DNA of 64,000 bases, taken from contig NC_080044.1 in assembly GCF_012489685.1 (NCBI RefSeq), positions 33,845,021 through 33,909,020 of the forward strand, in the 5' to 3' direction. The notes beneath the pieces are model-generated. The model was not told where the DNA came from, ran no database searches, and saw nothing but the letters and a program-made list of their open reading frames with translations. The stretch is from Lotus japonicus (taxonomy: Eukaryota; Streptophyta; Magnoliopsida; Fabales; Fabaceae). The stretch's first letter is position 1, and each line of letters starts with the position of its first letter. Positions 54,697 to 64,000 of the stretch are shown in pieces. The translations under genes were made by a program, and so were the position numbers.

Positions 54697-56164
54697 GCTC
54701 GAAAAAGCAAAATATCTTCATTTCTTCCATCTTGGGGCCGCGAGTTTGAGGGAGCTTGGGGGAGAAGAGATTTTCGCGAAAACTTGACTGATCTTCGTGC
54801 AGTTCGTCCCTACTTCGAGATACCGAGGTAACTAACACGATTCTTACCTCTGATTACTGTTTCTATTGCGTTTCTGAAGTCGTTTCTGTGCTCACAGTTT
54901 TGAGCTTTTTGTAAAACTGTCTGTTTTCTCTGATTTCTTGCTTGGGTTATCTTCCCTACGTTCCCAAGAGTCTAAAACCTCTGTCAGTAATCGCCGATTG
55001 CGATCGAGCTGTCCAGGATCTGAAAAACTGTTTCAAAACCCCTTTTGGCGCACATTTCGAAACTTTATTGTCGAAAAGTCGTAATCTGACTTCGTGCCTT
55101 TAGGATTTGTTGTCACGGATGTCGTTAGGATCATTGCTGTCAAATTTGTTTTCCGAACTGATAACTTTGAGGTTTTGAGCTTTTATTTTGGACCAAAACG
55201 CCCCTGAACGGCCGTATTTTGATCCGATTGTCCGAAAATTGTTCCGACAGTTTCTGTGCCTTAGTTTTACCCTAAAACTACCTTGTGAACAGATTTGATC
55301 GAAGAAAAAGAGTCGGAGCACTTTTTCCTTAATGGCCGAGAGCTATTCCTTTCGGGAGGGGGAGTTTTCGTTTTCGAAAACTTGTCTTTTCGTACCCGAT
55401 TGTCGTATTCTGAAGCTTTAATGCTTTGTCTATCGTTTATGTGTTGTATTGCAATCGAACTAATCGATTTTGTTTGGATTCTGCTTTGTTTTTCTCCGAG
55501 GTTCAGTTGAAGGAACTTTGGAAGTTTCGAAGCTTTCGTGTGAAGGAGATTTTGATTTCGAGGCTGGATCAGCTCGAGGTTAGGGCAACTTACTAATAGT
55601 TATAATTGCATGATAGGCGTCGATAAATTCGACTTATGCTTTATCTGATGTTGATTATGATGATGAGTTGATGTTATGATGCTTTTCCATAACTTGTGAT
55701 ATTGTGATATTGTTGTGATATTGATGGATTGTGCGTTTTGACGCGATTTCGGAGTGGGGAACCTCTGAACTGGTTAAAGTTGGTGTTTCGGGTTGGATGA
55801 ACAACCCTAGGCAAGTCCAAATGCGGGGTTTGAGACTTAGCCATTCGTTGGAATTCGTTGGAATTCTTAGACTTTCCCCGGGGAAATGTATTTTGGGTGG
55901 TTGATCTTTGAAAACTTAGAATGATAAAGCTTTAAAAACTAAAGACTTGGGAAACCTAGACGTTGGGAAATAAACTCATAACCTGACTAATCTGAATTGG
56001 AATCATTTTTATTAACGTTAAGTATAGGAAAACTAAAGGGGAAAATATTTACGAAAGACGGGGAAAAGTCGACTTTTGTTGTGAGTTTTGGAATTGGGGA
56101 AAGCCACTGAGGTGAGCTACGGTGATGATTGAAAGTCACCGAGTACTCTAGTACTCTTGGGTTT

Positions 56165-56715
56165 TGGTTGTTCGAGTCGTGTTGTATTGACCGACACTGA
56201 CTCTGGGCTTTGATTTTGGGTTTCATTGTTGGAGTTGTGTTGTATTGACCGACACTAAACTCCCGAGTACTTTACGTACTCTTGTTGTTGGGGTTGTGTT
56301 GTATTGACCGACACTAATCCCTTGGGTTATCTTGTTGTTTGGGCTGTGTTGTATTGACCGACACTAGACCCTTGTGTACTCTTGTGGTTGGAGCTGTGTT
56401 GTATTGAGCGACACTCAGTGCTCTTGTTGTTGGGGTGGTGTTGTATTGACCGACACTAAACCCTTGGATTCTATTGTGGTGGGAGTTGTGTTGTATTGAC
56501 CGACACTAACTCCAAGTCGTGTTGTATTGACCGACACTAACTCTGGCTTTGTTTGTGGGTTTGTGGTGGGAGTTGTGTTGTATTGACCGACACTAACTCC
56601 GAGTCGTGTTGTATTGACCGACACTGACTCTGGCTTTGTTTGTGGGTTTGTGGTGGGAGTTGTGTTGTATTGACCGACACTAACTCCGAGTTGTGTTGTA
56701 TTGACCGACACTGAC
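56165..56715 (+). repeat. Minisatellite with core TGTTGTATTGACCGACACT, copy C
   Basis: About 13 copies of the core were counted, spaced 30-60 bases, with linkers such as GACTCTGG or AACTCC. A higher-order 100-base unit (GGGAGTTGTG...GGGTTTGTGG) is repeated near 56490-56700. The same family is seen at 1-175. Confidence 0.9.
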
Positions 56716-56784
56716 TCGAGATTGGGTTTGAGCTACATGTTTGTGTGGTGAGGACGATTCAATGTTTGGCTAACCATATTGCAT

Positions 56785-57035
56785 CAATCGGGTGAATAAC
56801 GGGAATGGTTCACCTGTGCATCTTTTGGTGAATAACAGGAATTGTTCACCAATGTGTTAATGATGAATAACGGGAATGGTTCATCATACGGTGAATAACG
56901 GGAATGGTTCACCAAGGGTGAATAACGGGAACGGTTCACCAAGGATGAATAACGGGAACGGTTCATCTAGGATGAATAACGGGAATGGTTCATCCATAGT
57001 GAAGAACGGGAATGCTTCACTTGTGGCGAACGGGA
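56785..57035 (+). repeat. Minisatellite GTGAATAACGGGAATGGTTCACC
   Basis: About nine units of 23-45 bases with core AATAACGGGAA(T/C)GGTTCA. Each unit has GTGAA...TTCAC ends, so it can fold into a short hairpin. It occupies the place where copy A has the TTCG array. Confidence 0.9.
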
Positions 57036-57922
57036 ACGCGTCACAATCCGGATCATATTGTGCATTTCATGCATACATTCATTCTGACTGGGATTGTGTG
57101 TTGTTTGATTTATTGAAGCATTGTTAGAGCCGATAACACGCTAGGATTACCTATATGTTTATATAACAACATATATATCTATACCCCATATCACATGTTG
57201 AGTGTATATTTACTTATTTCCGTGAGTTGACCCTAGCGCCTTGGCTTTGGTTTCATGATTGTGTTTGGGCGGTCGGCCTGCTGCCAGATGTCGACGGTGG
57301 ATTGGGTATCGACGGTCTCTCCATCGGGGGGGATCAGGTTTGAGTTGGAGGACCGTACTGACGAGCGTGGACGTCTGACGGAGAGAGTTCTACGACGCAT
57401 GGAGCTGAGCTTCAACTTGCCGTCTTCAGTTCGCTGTGGACTCGGTTATGTGAGCAGTAATGGAAGGGTAGGTTTAGGCAGGCATCATATTTTGTGTAGA
57501 GCTCTGATTCGTCTTACTTTTGGGACAGGGTAGGTTCCCGACGCATGGCTTTTCGTGTGGTTCTCTTATTGAGGGATCACAGTGAGTTAGTCGGACTGTA
57601 GGGGTTTTGTTTAGGCCATTTTGAGGCCGACTTTCTACTAGTGGATTGTAATTACAACTTTCTCACTCACACTTCTGGGTCTGTATATATTTGCCTACGG
57701 GCACACTACTTTGGAGTCATTGCGAGTGCGCGTGACATGGGAGTGCAGTTGAGGCTGTACATGTTTATATTTGATGTATATTGGTTAGTTCAGTGGTTGG
57801 GCTATGTTTTTATTTTCTATTGCTTGATTTAAAAGGAATCAAACGAAAAAAAAAATTACCTGTTTTCAGCGTGAAGTCTATTTTTGGTTACTAGAGTGAC
57901 ACCTGGAAATCGGGGTGTTACA

Positions 57923-60028
57923 ATCTTGAAGCTGATCTTCAAAGTTGGAAGCTACTTGTTGAAGAGGCTTCACATTGAAGGGCGGTTCAAGGATCTGAAC
58001 ATCATCATCCTCTTTTTCTGCCTCAGCAGGGATCTCACCAGTTTGGGTTATGAGGAGGGTGTGTGAAGTGGATGAAGGCTTGGGAGTGAATTGTTGAACC
58101 AAGGTTCTCAGAGTAGCCTCACTTTGAACAATACCTTGAATGAAGGGATTGAAGGGAGGTACAGGTTCAGTTGTGGTAGATGTGGAAGAGGTGTGAATTG
58201 GGATGGAAGGGATGGCAGTGGTAGCTGTTTGGATGGTTGATTTAGGAGCTTGTGTTTCAGCTTGTGTTTCAGCTTGTGTTTCAGGTGGAGTGGGTGCTGT
58301 TTGGGTTGAGGTAGGCATGGAGGTAGATATAGGCAGGGGTTGTTCAGGAATAACTACTAAAGCAGAATCAGAGTTAATGCTTTCAGTAATTACCTTACTT
58401 GGACTTCTGATGGAAGTGATTCTGGTGAGTTTTACAGCCCTTGCAGGATCAGAAGTGCTTTTGGATCTTCTTTCCCTTTGTGCTTCTGAAGCAAGGTCAG
58501 ATGCCTGCTGTGATTCTGCCTCTTTCTGCTGAAGTGGACCCTTCAGAGGCAGTTTCCTTCTCTTCACCAAGGGTACTTCATTAGAATCCGTGGATTCTTC
58601 AGCTTCTGAAGATTCCCTTATAACCTGAAGCACATTCTGGATGATCTCACAGTCATCCTGCTCATCTTCTTCCTCAAAAATAACTTTTCTCCTCTTGGCT
58701 AGAGGAACATCATCATCTTCAGTCTCCTCACTTGAGGATTCTTCCAAGGAGTTCTCAGAGCTTTCAGAGGCATCAGATTGAGATTCCTCATATGACTCTT
58801 CCTGAGTTCTTTCAGGAGAGGATTCTGGAACTGGTTCCCTGATGACTACCGACTTGGATGCAGCTTTCTTCCTTTTAGGTTCCTCTATCAGAATCCCTTT
58901 GCCCTTGGGATCTGAAGGCTTGCTGGTTGTTTTCTTTACTCTCCTTGTTGGCATCTCAGGAGGACTCTCAAGAAGAGTTCTGACAAACTCCTCAAGAGTG
59001 ATTGGATCTCCATTCCTTCTGAGCATTCTCACATATTCCAGAATGCTTGCAGGGTTATCCTTCTTGGACCAGAGAGGAAAGTCATCAACAGGATAGTTCC
59101 TCTGACGAACCTCTTCAGATGTATCTTCTGTGGGCTCAACTTGGACTTTCTCAACGATTTGCATCCTTTTCAACTTGGTTCCATTGAGAGCATCGCCAAT
59201 TGTCATGGTCAGATCTTCATGAAGTCCAAGGTCTGATAGTGTCTTGACTAGTTTGTTCTGAACAAAGATGTCAGACAGCAACCTTCCATAAGGGATGTAA
59301 GAGATGGACCACTTATTCTCAGTAGCTGTGGTCCTTGACTTCTCAACGCATTCCTTCAGATAGTTGAATAGTAGAAATGGCAGACATATAGGTTCACCCG
59401 TAGAGATATAGTACATGATTACCTTTTGAGTTGCATTCAGGTAATCAGTTCCTCCAGTTCTGGGGTGAATGTAGTAGATGAAGATCTTCTGCCAGATTTT
59501 CATTAAAGGCTTCAGCTCCTTTATTCCATACTTGGTCCTTGTCTGCGACCAATTGTCATAAATTTCCTTATTCACTTTATTCTTCATCCCAGCAATATTA
59601 GCATCAACGTTCTTGATCCTTTTTCCTTGCTGGAACTCCATACCCAGTAGCTTGGCAATGGACTCTTCTAAAATTACAATCTTCCTATCCAGCACATGGG
59701 AGACGACGTAGTACTCGTTGCAAACTGCATTTTTCCAGAATTCTATAACTAGCTTGGTGTAAATCGGTCCACAGAGCCTATCAAAGTAGCCAGACCATCC
59801 TTGCAAGTTGACCTGATCCCTGATATCAAATCCATGAACAGCCAGGTTGTCAAAATCCACTCTTGCTTCGTGGCACACAACCAGTTCTTCAGCTTTCTTG
59901 ACACAAGTGACCACATTGGGTGTGTCCAGAATCTGCTGAGCTTCTTCAAATCTCTGAGTTTCTTGGTCTGTGGCGGTTTGTTTGGAAGAAGTAGTAGCAC
60001 TTGCTCTTGATTTCCTCGATTTGCCCAT
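57923..60028 (-). pseudogene. S2 env-like gene, N-terminal part (702 codons before the solo LTR)
   Basis: I start at the ATG 60028-60026 (MGKSRKSRASATTSS); the in-frame upstream ATG at 60106 adds a leader unlike S1. The N-terminal domain has FDNLAVHGFDIRDQV, LQGWSGYFDRLCGPIYTKLV, VVSHVLDRKIVILEESIAKLL and ISYIPYGRLLSDIFVQNKL, matching S1 and S3. A long disordered, acidic and lysine-rich middle with SSEETEDDDVPLAKRRK-type motifs (possible nuclear localisation signals) follows, then TQAETQAETQAP repeats. The solo LTR interrupts at LQD; beyond it 13 foreign codons precede a stop. The N-terminal 702 codons have no internal stop. Function unknown. Confidence 0.8.
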
Positions 60029-60458
60029 GATTTTCCGGTAGAGAGGTTTAGGGTTCAGAGAGAGAGAGGAATATTGGAGAGAAGAGTAAGAGTGAATGCA
60101 ATGCACACGAGGAGTTTGAAAATCGTATGTGTAAGTGTGTGGGAGATCGTGTGTGAAGAGTGCGTATAGTGGGTTAAATGGTAACCGTTGAGATTTTAAG
60201 AAGAAGAGAGTAAAAACAAGATCAACGGTTCTAAAATAGATAGTCTGAAAATAGCATAGTGGAGGAGAGTAGGCATCATCATTATAGCAGATACACCACG
60301 CGACTCAAGGAACTATGTCACAAATGAAGTGACACGTGTATTGTTGTCTACCACAGAAGTTTAACCAGTGGGTTAAGTGCTTCTGATCGAGTAACTTCTA
60401 AAGGGGGTGACATCGGATGACTTCAGAGGTACCAAGGTCAAAAGTTCTGAAGAGAACC
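60029..60458. other. S2 spacer between RNase H and env-like gene
   Basis: Untranslated 430 bases comparable to 12011-12442 in S1 (shared AACCGTTG and ATCAACGG blocks). An mRNA for the env-like gene would have to start or be spliced here; no site was assigned. Confidence 0.5.
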
Positions 60459-63062
60459 TTACTCTGGACAAAAGTCCATATTCAGGTTTTCAAGAATAAA
60501 TAAAAACATATCTTCTGCTAAGGGCTTAGTGAAAATATCTGCCCACTGATGGTCAGTATCAACATACTCTAATGATAGAGTGCCCTTCTGAACATGATCA
60601 CGAATATAATGATACTTTACCTCTATATGTTTTGCTCTTGAGTGTAGAATGGGGTTCTTGCTGAGTGAAATAGCAGCTGTGTTGTCACAATAAATAGGAA
60701 CCTTCTTCAGAGACAAACCATAGTCCTCCAGATGATTCTTCATCCATATGGTTTGCGTACAGCACGTGGCAGCTGAGACATACTCTACTTCAGCAGTTGA
60801 TAGAGCAATTGTGTTCTGTCTCTTGCTTGACCAAGTAACAAGATTTGCTCCAAGAAAATGGCAGCTTCCAGAGGTGCTTTTTCTTTCCACTCTGTCTCCA
60901 GCAAAGTCAGCATCACAAAAACCTGAAAGTGTATACTCTGATGTTTTTCTATACATCAAGCCAAGGTTAGTGGTTCCTTTCAGATATTTGAGGATCCTCT
61001 TAATAGCAGTTAAGTGAGTCTCTCTAGGATCTGATTGGAATCTAGCACAGAGATGCACACTAAACAATATATCAGGTCTGGAGGCAGTTAAGTAAAGAAG
61101 AGAGACTATCATTCCACGATAGAGCTTCTGACAAACCTTAGAGGAAACTTCCTCTTTCTCAAGAATGCATGTTGGATGCATTGGAGTCTTAGAGATGTTG
61201 CAGTCACTCATGTTGAACTTCTTCAGAAGTTCCAAGGTGTACTTCTTCTGATGGATATAGGTGACTCCTGGTCGTTGATCTATTTGAATTCCCAGGAAGT
61301 ATTTGAGTTCTCCCATCATGCTCATTTCGAATTCAGCCTGCATCAACTTAGAAAATTCCTTGCACAAGGAGGGATTAGCAGAACCAAAAATGATGTCATC
61401 AACATAAATCTGAACTATAAGAATATAATTCTTATAGATTCTGCAGAAAAGAGTATTGTCACCTTTACCCCTTACAAACTCATTCTGTAGAAGAAAGGAG
61501 CTGAGCCTTTCGTACCACGCTCTGGGAGCTTGTTTCAGTCCATAGAGTGACTTCTTGAGCTTGTAGACATGATCTGGGTTTTTGTCATCTTCAAAGTCAG
61601 GAGGTTGCTTGACATACACTTCTTCAGAAATGTAGCCATTTAGGAAGGCACTCTTGACATCCATCTGATGGAGAATGATGTTGTGATTTACTGAGAAGGA
61701 GATCAGTAGCCTTATAGCTTCAAGCCTTGCTAAAGGAGAAAAGGTCTCAGTGTAATCAATTCCCTCTTGTTGACTGCAGCCTTGAGCCACCAGTCTTGCC
61801 TTGTTTCTTGTTACTTCTCCTTTTTCATTCAGCTTGTTTCTGAATATCCATTTGGTTCCTATGACATGAAAACCTTTGGGTTTAGGCATTAAGGTCCATA
61901 CATCATTCTTGGTGAATTGATCTAGCTCTTCTTGCATTGCCAGAATCCAGCTTTTGTCTTCAAGAGCTTCATCAACTGATTTGGGCTCAATGAGAGAAAC
62001 AAGTCCCTTCAGACTCAGAAGAGTCTCTTCTGAAGGTTTAAGCATAGACCTGGTTCTGACGGGAGCATCTTTGTTGCCAATAATGAGTTCTTCTGGATGA
62101 GAGACAGCTATTCTTTTCTTCTTCTGAAGCTGATCAGAAGTTGTTGGAGCAACTTCAGATGCTTCTGCTTCTGGAGCAACATCCTCTAAGCTGTTCTTTG
62201 GTTGATTTGCTTCCGAACAATCAATGCTTAAATCTGCAAATCTTTCAAACAGCTTTGACTTTTCTGAGCCAAGCTTATCATCAAATCTAATTTGAATAGA
62301 CTCCTCAACAGTTTGATGAATAATATTATAAATTCTAAAACCTTTAGATCTTTCAGAATAACCAAGAAAATAGCATTTTAAAGCTTTAGAATCGAATTTA
62401 CCCAATTGCTCCTCAGTGTTGAGCATGTAGCAAGTACTTCCGAATGGATGGAAGTAAGAGATATCAAGTTGTCTTCCTTTGCATAGCTCATAAGGAGTCT
62501 TCTCCAGAATAGGTCTGATGGAGATTCTGTTCTGGATATAGCAAGCAGTGTTGATTGCTTCTGCCCAGAAATGTTTGGCCATACTTGATTCTTGCATCAT
62601 GGTGCGAGCCATCTCCTGAAGAGTTCTGTTCTTTCTTTCAACAACTCCATTTTGTTGGGGAGTGCGAGGACAAGAGAAGTTGTGAGAGATTCCTTGGGAG
62701 TTGAACAATTCTTCAAAAGCTTTGTTCTCAAATTCTCCACCATGATCACTTCTGACAGTAATCACTGAAGTCTGGAACTCCTTCTGAACTTGAGTGATGA
62801 AGTTGGTAAACATAGTGTGTGTTTCATCTTTATGCCTTAGGAACTTTACCCATGTCCACCTGCTATAGTCATCTACAATGACTAACCCATACTTCTTTCC
62901 TCCAATGGATTCAGTTTTCACTGGTCCAAAGAGATCAATGTGAAGTAGCTCAAGGGATCTTGTTGTAGATACCACATTCTTTGCTTTAAAGGGTTTCTTG
63001 GTGAATTTTCCTTTCTGACAGGCTTCACATAGAGCCTCTGATGAGTACTTCAGACGAGGCAA
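60459..63062 (-). pseudogene. S2 integrase-reverse transcriptase-RNase H (867 codons open)
   Basis: Longest open pol piece in the window. Integrase: C-x2-C of the zinc-binding tail (CEACQKG), then catalytic D43 (HIDLFGP), D106 (RSDHGGEFEN) and E142 (NGVVERKNRT), 35 residues between D106 and E142. RT: WILAMQEELDQF, ARLVAQGCSQQEGIDYTETF, QMDVKSAFLNGYI, YVDD at about 553-556. RNase H: GFCDADFAGD (about 716), ALSTAEVEYV, KHIEVKYHYIRDHV and the end at MDFCPE. Upstream, the protease frame is separated by a frameshift and a TGA near 63133, so this is part of a broken polyprotein although all catalytic residues of this segment are present. Confidence 0.9.
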
Positions 63063-63696
63063 TCCTCTGACGAGATTTAGCTTGCTGAGTTGAGAGATCT
63101 TCCTGAGGCTAGCATGCCCTAGGTGTTTGTGTCAGATCCATTGCTCATCATTAACTGACATGAGACACTTGACCTTCTGAGATAGCAGTTCAGAAGATTT
63201 GATTTTGTAAATATCATTTCTTCTCTTCCCACAGGACAGTTCCATCTGTTTGACTGACAGCTTTGCAGCCGGTTTGATTGAAGATTACATCGTAACCTTT
63301 GTCAGCAATTTGGCTTATGGAGAGCAAGTTATGAAATAATCCTTCCACCAGAAGTACATCATTGATAACTGGAATTTTTCCATCTCCTATGGAACCTTTT
63401 CCAATGATTTTTCCCTTCTGGTTTCCTCCAAAGCCAACGTCTCCTCCTGACTTAAGCGGTACAAGCTTTTGGAATATAGACTTTATGCCCGTCATGTGTC
63501 GCGAGCATCCACTGTCCAGGTACCATGACCGGTGTCTTAACTGAGCTGCATAAGATGTCTGCAACAGGAATAATCTTTGTCTTAGGTACCCATATCTTGG
63601 GTCCTTTCTTGTTAGTTTTCCCAGAAGTTCTTGGAACTTTGGGTGCATCATGAGGATAATACATAGGAACCTGATTATAATACTTAGACATGTCAA
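63063..63696 (-). pseudogene. S2 protease and pre-integrase region
   Basis: The active site is in WYLDSGCSRHMTG, followed by GGDVGFGGNQKGKIIGKG and NDVLLVEGLFHNLLSISQ, standard for copia aspartic proteases. The frame breaks near 63214; the pre-integrase HLGHASLRKISQL block follows in another frame with an in-frame TGA just before it. Confidence 0.85.
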
Positions 63697-64000
63697 GTTT
63701 AAACTTTCCCTTTGGTTTCACCACCTTTGGTGTAACCTTTTCTGGAATGACAGTGCCAGCGGGAACGAAATGCTTATGCAATGGTTCGCGTTTGGGCTCA
63801 GATGACTCATCTCTCATGGATTGAGAGTAGCCAAGGCCACTGTTCCCATTTCTGCTTATGCCATAGATCATTGAAGCCATAAGACTTCTGTCTATACCCT
63901 TGGCTAGGAACCTTTGAAACGCTTTTTCATATAATGTTTCATGCTTAACATCAGATGATGCAAGTTGATCTTCTATCATGGAATTTTTAGCACGAAGAAC
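63452..64000 (-). pseudogene. S2 gag C-terminal linker, continues past window end
   Basis: Conserved Sirevirus blocks ALIDRSLMASMIYG-type (GIDRSLMASMIYGISRNG), FVPAGTVIPE, WVPKTKIIPVAD and VPGQWMLATHDGHKVYIPKA, the last just before the protease active site, where a frameshift moves to the next frame near 63470. It corresponds to 20956-21721 in S1. Confidence 0.8.

Larger units (their letters stand above)
53998..57922 (+). mobile_element. Giant solo LTR, 3,925 bp, copy C, perfect 5-bp TSD
   Basis: It runs TGTAAGACC...GGTGTTACA with the perfect duplication ATCTT on both sides (53993-53997 and 57923-57927). There is no internal direct repeat between its ends, no PBS or PPT and no coding region, so a solo LTR made by LTR-LTR recombination is the best reading. 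A TATA box (TATAAATA, 54689-54696) and a later C-rich leader suggest a working promoter at about 700 bases. Two minisatellites lie at 56165-56715 and 56785-57030. The internal domain of the family is not in this window, so lineage is unknown; LTRs of this length are typical of Ogre- or Tekay-type gypsy elements. Confidence 0.9.
50485..64000 (-). mobile_element. Sirevirus S2 (Ty1/copia), runs beyond the window
   Basis: Minus-strand element with 3' LTR (50485-51726), polypurine tract, a small ORF, an env-like gene, RT-RNase H, integrase, protease and the end of gag; the start of gag and the 5' LTR lie outside. The LTR resembles S1 but is a distinct subfamily (TGAAGATGTGAAAAACACT against TGAAGGTATGAAAAACGAT). 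A 3.9-kb solo LTR splits its env-like gene. Confidence 0.9.

Noticed and set aside
54000..57900. Complete non-autonomous retrotransposon with short LTRs instead of a solo LTR
   Set aside because: The two ends do not resemble each other in direct orientation, and no PBS or PPT is seen inside; a solo LTR is simpler.
1..64000. CRISPR arrays, bacterial operons, riboswitches or rRNA
   Set aside because: The repeats are LTRs and minisatellites of plant type; no cas-like genes, Shine-Dalgarno-led operons or rRNA sequence were seen.

Overview
The window is plant nuclear DNA, almost certainly from a legume: it is packed with nested LTR retrotransposons (Sirevirus Ty1/copia, Tat/Ogre-like and Athila-like Ty3/gypsy, a chromovirus fragment), small TIR elements, a SINE-like pair and a LINE fragment. 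The only host gene I recognise is a broken homolog of the plant RMD5/GID2 subunit of the GID/CTLH ubiquitin ligase. Species cannot be fixed from the sequence alone; the legume assignment is inference from general resemblance. No bacterial, organellar, CRISPR, rRNA or intact tRNA features were seen. Layout: 1-6503 holds three pieces of one family of very large (about 4 kb) LTRs (1-1598 plus strand; 1599-1867 and 2483-6503 minus strand). The last splits a decayed LINE ORF1 (DUF4283-like) fragment. At 6579-29110 a hAT-like MITE (8-bp TSD TATCCAAA/TATACAAA) was split by a complete Sirevirus, S1 (6621-28710, minus strand, TSD CCAAA). S1 itself received an Athila-like gag-pro element G1 (14130-about 20954), with loss of the S1 integrase region, and its 5' LTR received a truncated second Sirevirus, S3 (23242-27915). 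At 29119-31309 and 47412-48860 lie the two halves of the RMD5 locus: a candidate leader and 5'-UTR intron, then the coding exon (47603-48763, two frameshifts and one nonsense codon). Between them sits G2, a 16.1-kb Tat/Ogre-like Ty3/gypsy insertion (31310-47411, minus strand, 805-bp LTRs, TSD CCTTC). On its antisense strand G2 carries an intron-containing plant-mobile-domain (PMD) gene and a small coiled-coil gene, both with their own TATA boxes. G2 also contains an inverted second copy of its own 5' LTR-gag (G3, 38621-about 42500) and a chromovirus fragment, so the two arms form a roughly 3.7-kb-per-arm inverted repeat. After a TIR element (48861-49675) and AT-rich DNA, a third Sirevirus, S2 (minus strand), starts at 50485 and runs off the window. 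Its env-like gene is split by a 3,925-bp solo LTR (53998-57922) with a perfect ATCTT duplication. How the genes relate: each element has the usual gag-pol machinery, mostly broken here. The unusual theme is the accessory cargo between pol and the 3' LTR. Both Sireviruses and the gypsy element carry one large protein (folded N-terminal domain, basic and disordered middle, coiled-coil C-terminus) and one small 129-157-residue protein. The small proteins of S1/S3 and G2 share an N-terminal pattern (AF..DLF.N), a central FFQ block and a PF ending, although the hosts belong to different superfamilies; both are antisense and have their own core promoter. This shared small antisense gene is the best candidate here for something not well described. 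All coordinates were read by eye; percent identities were not computed.
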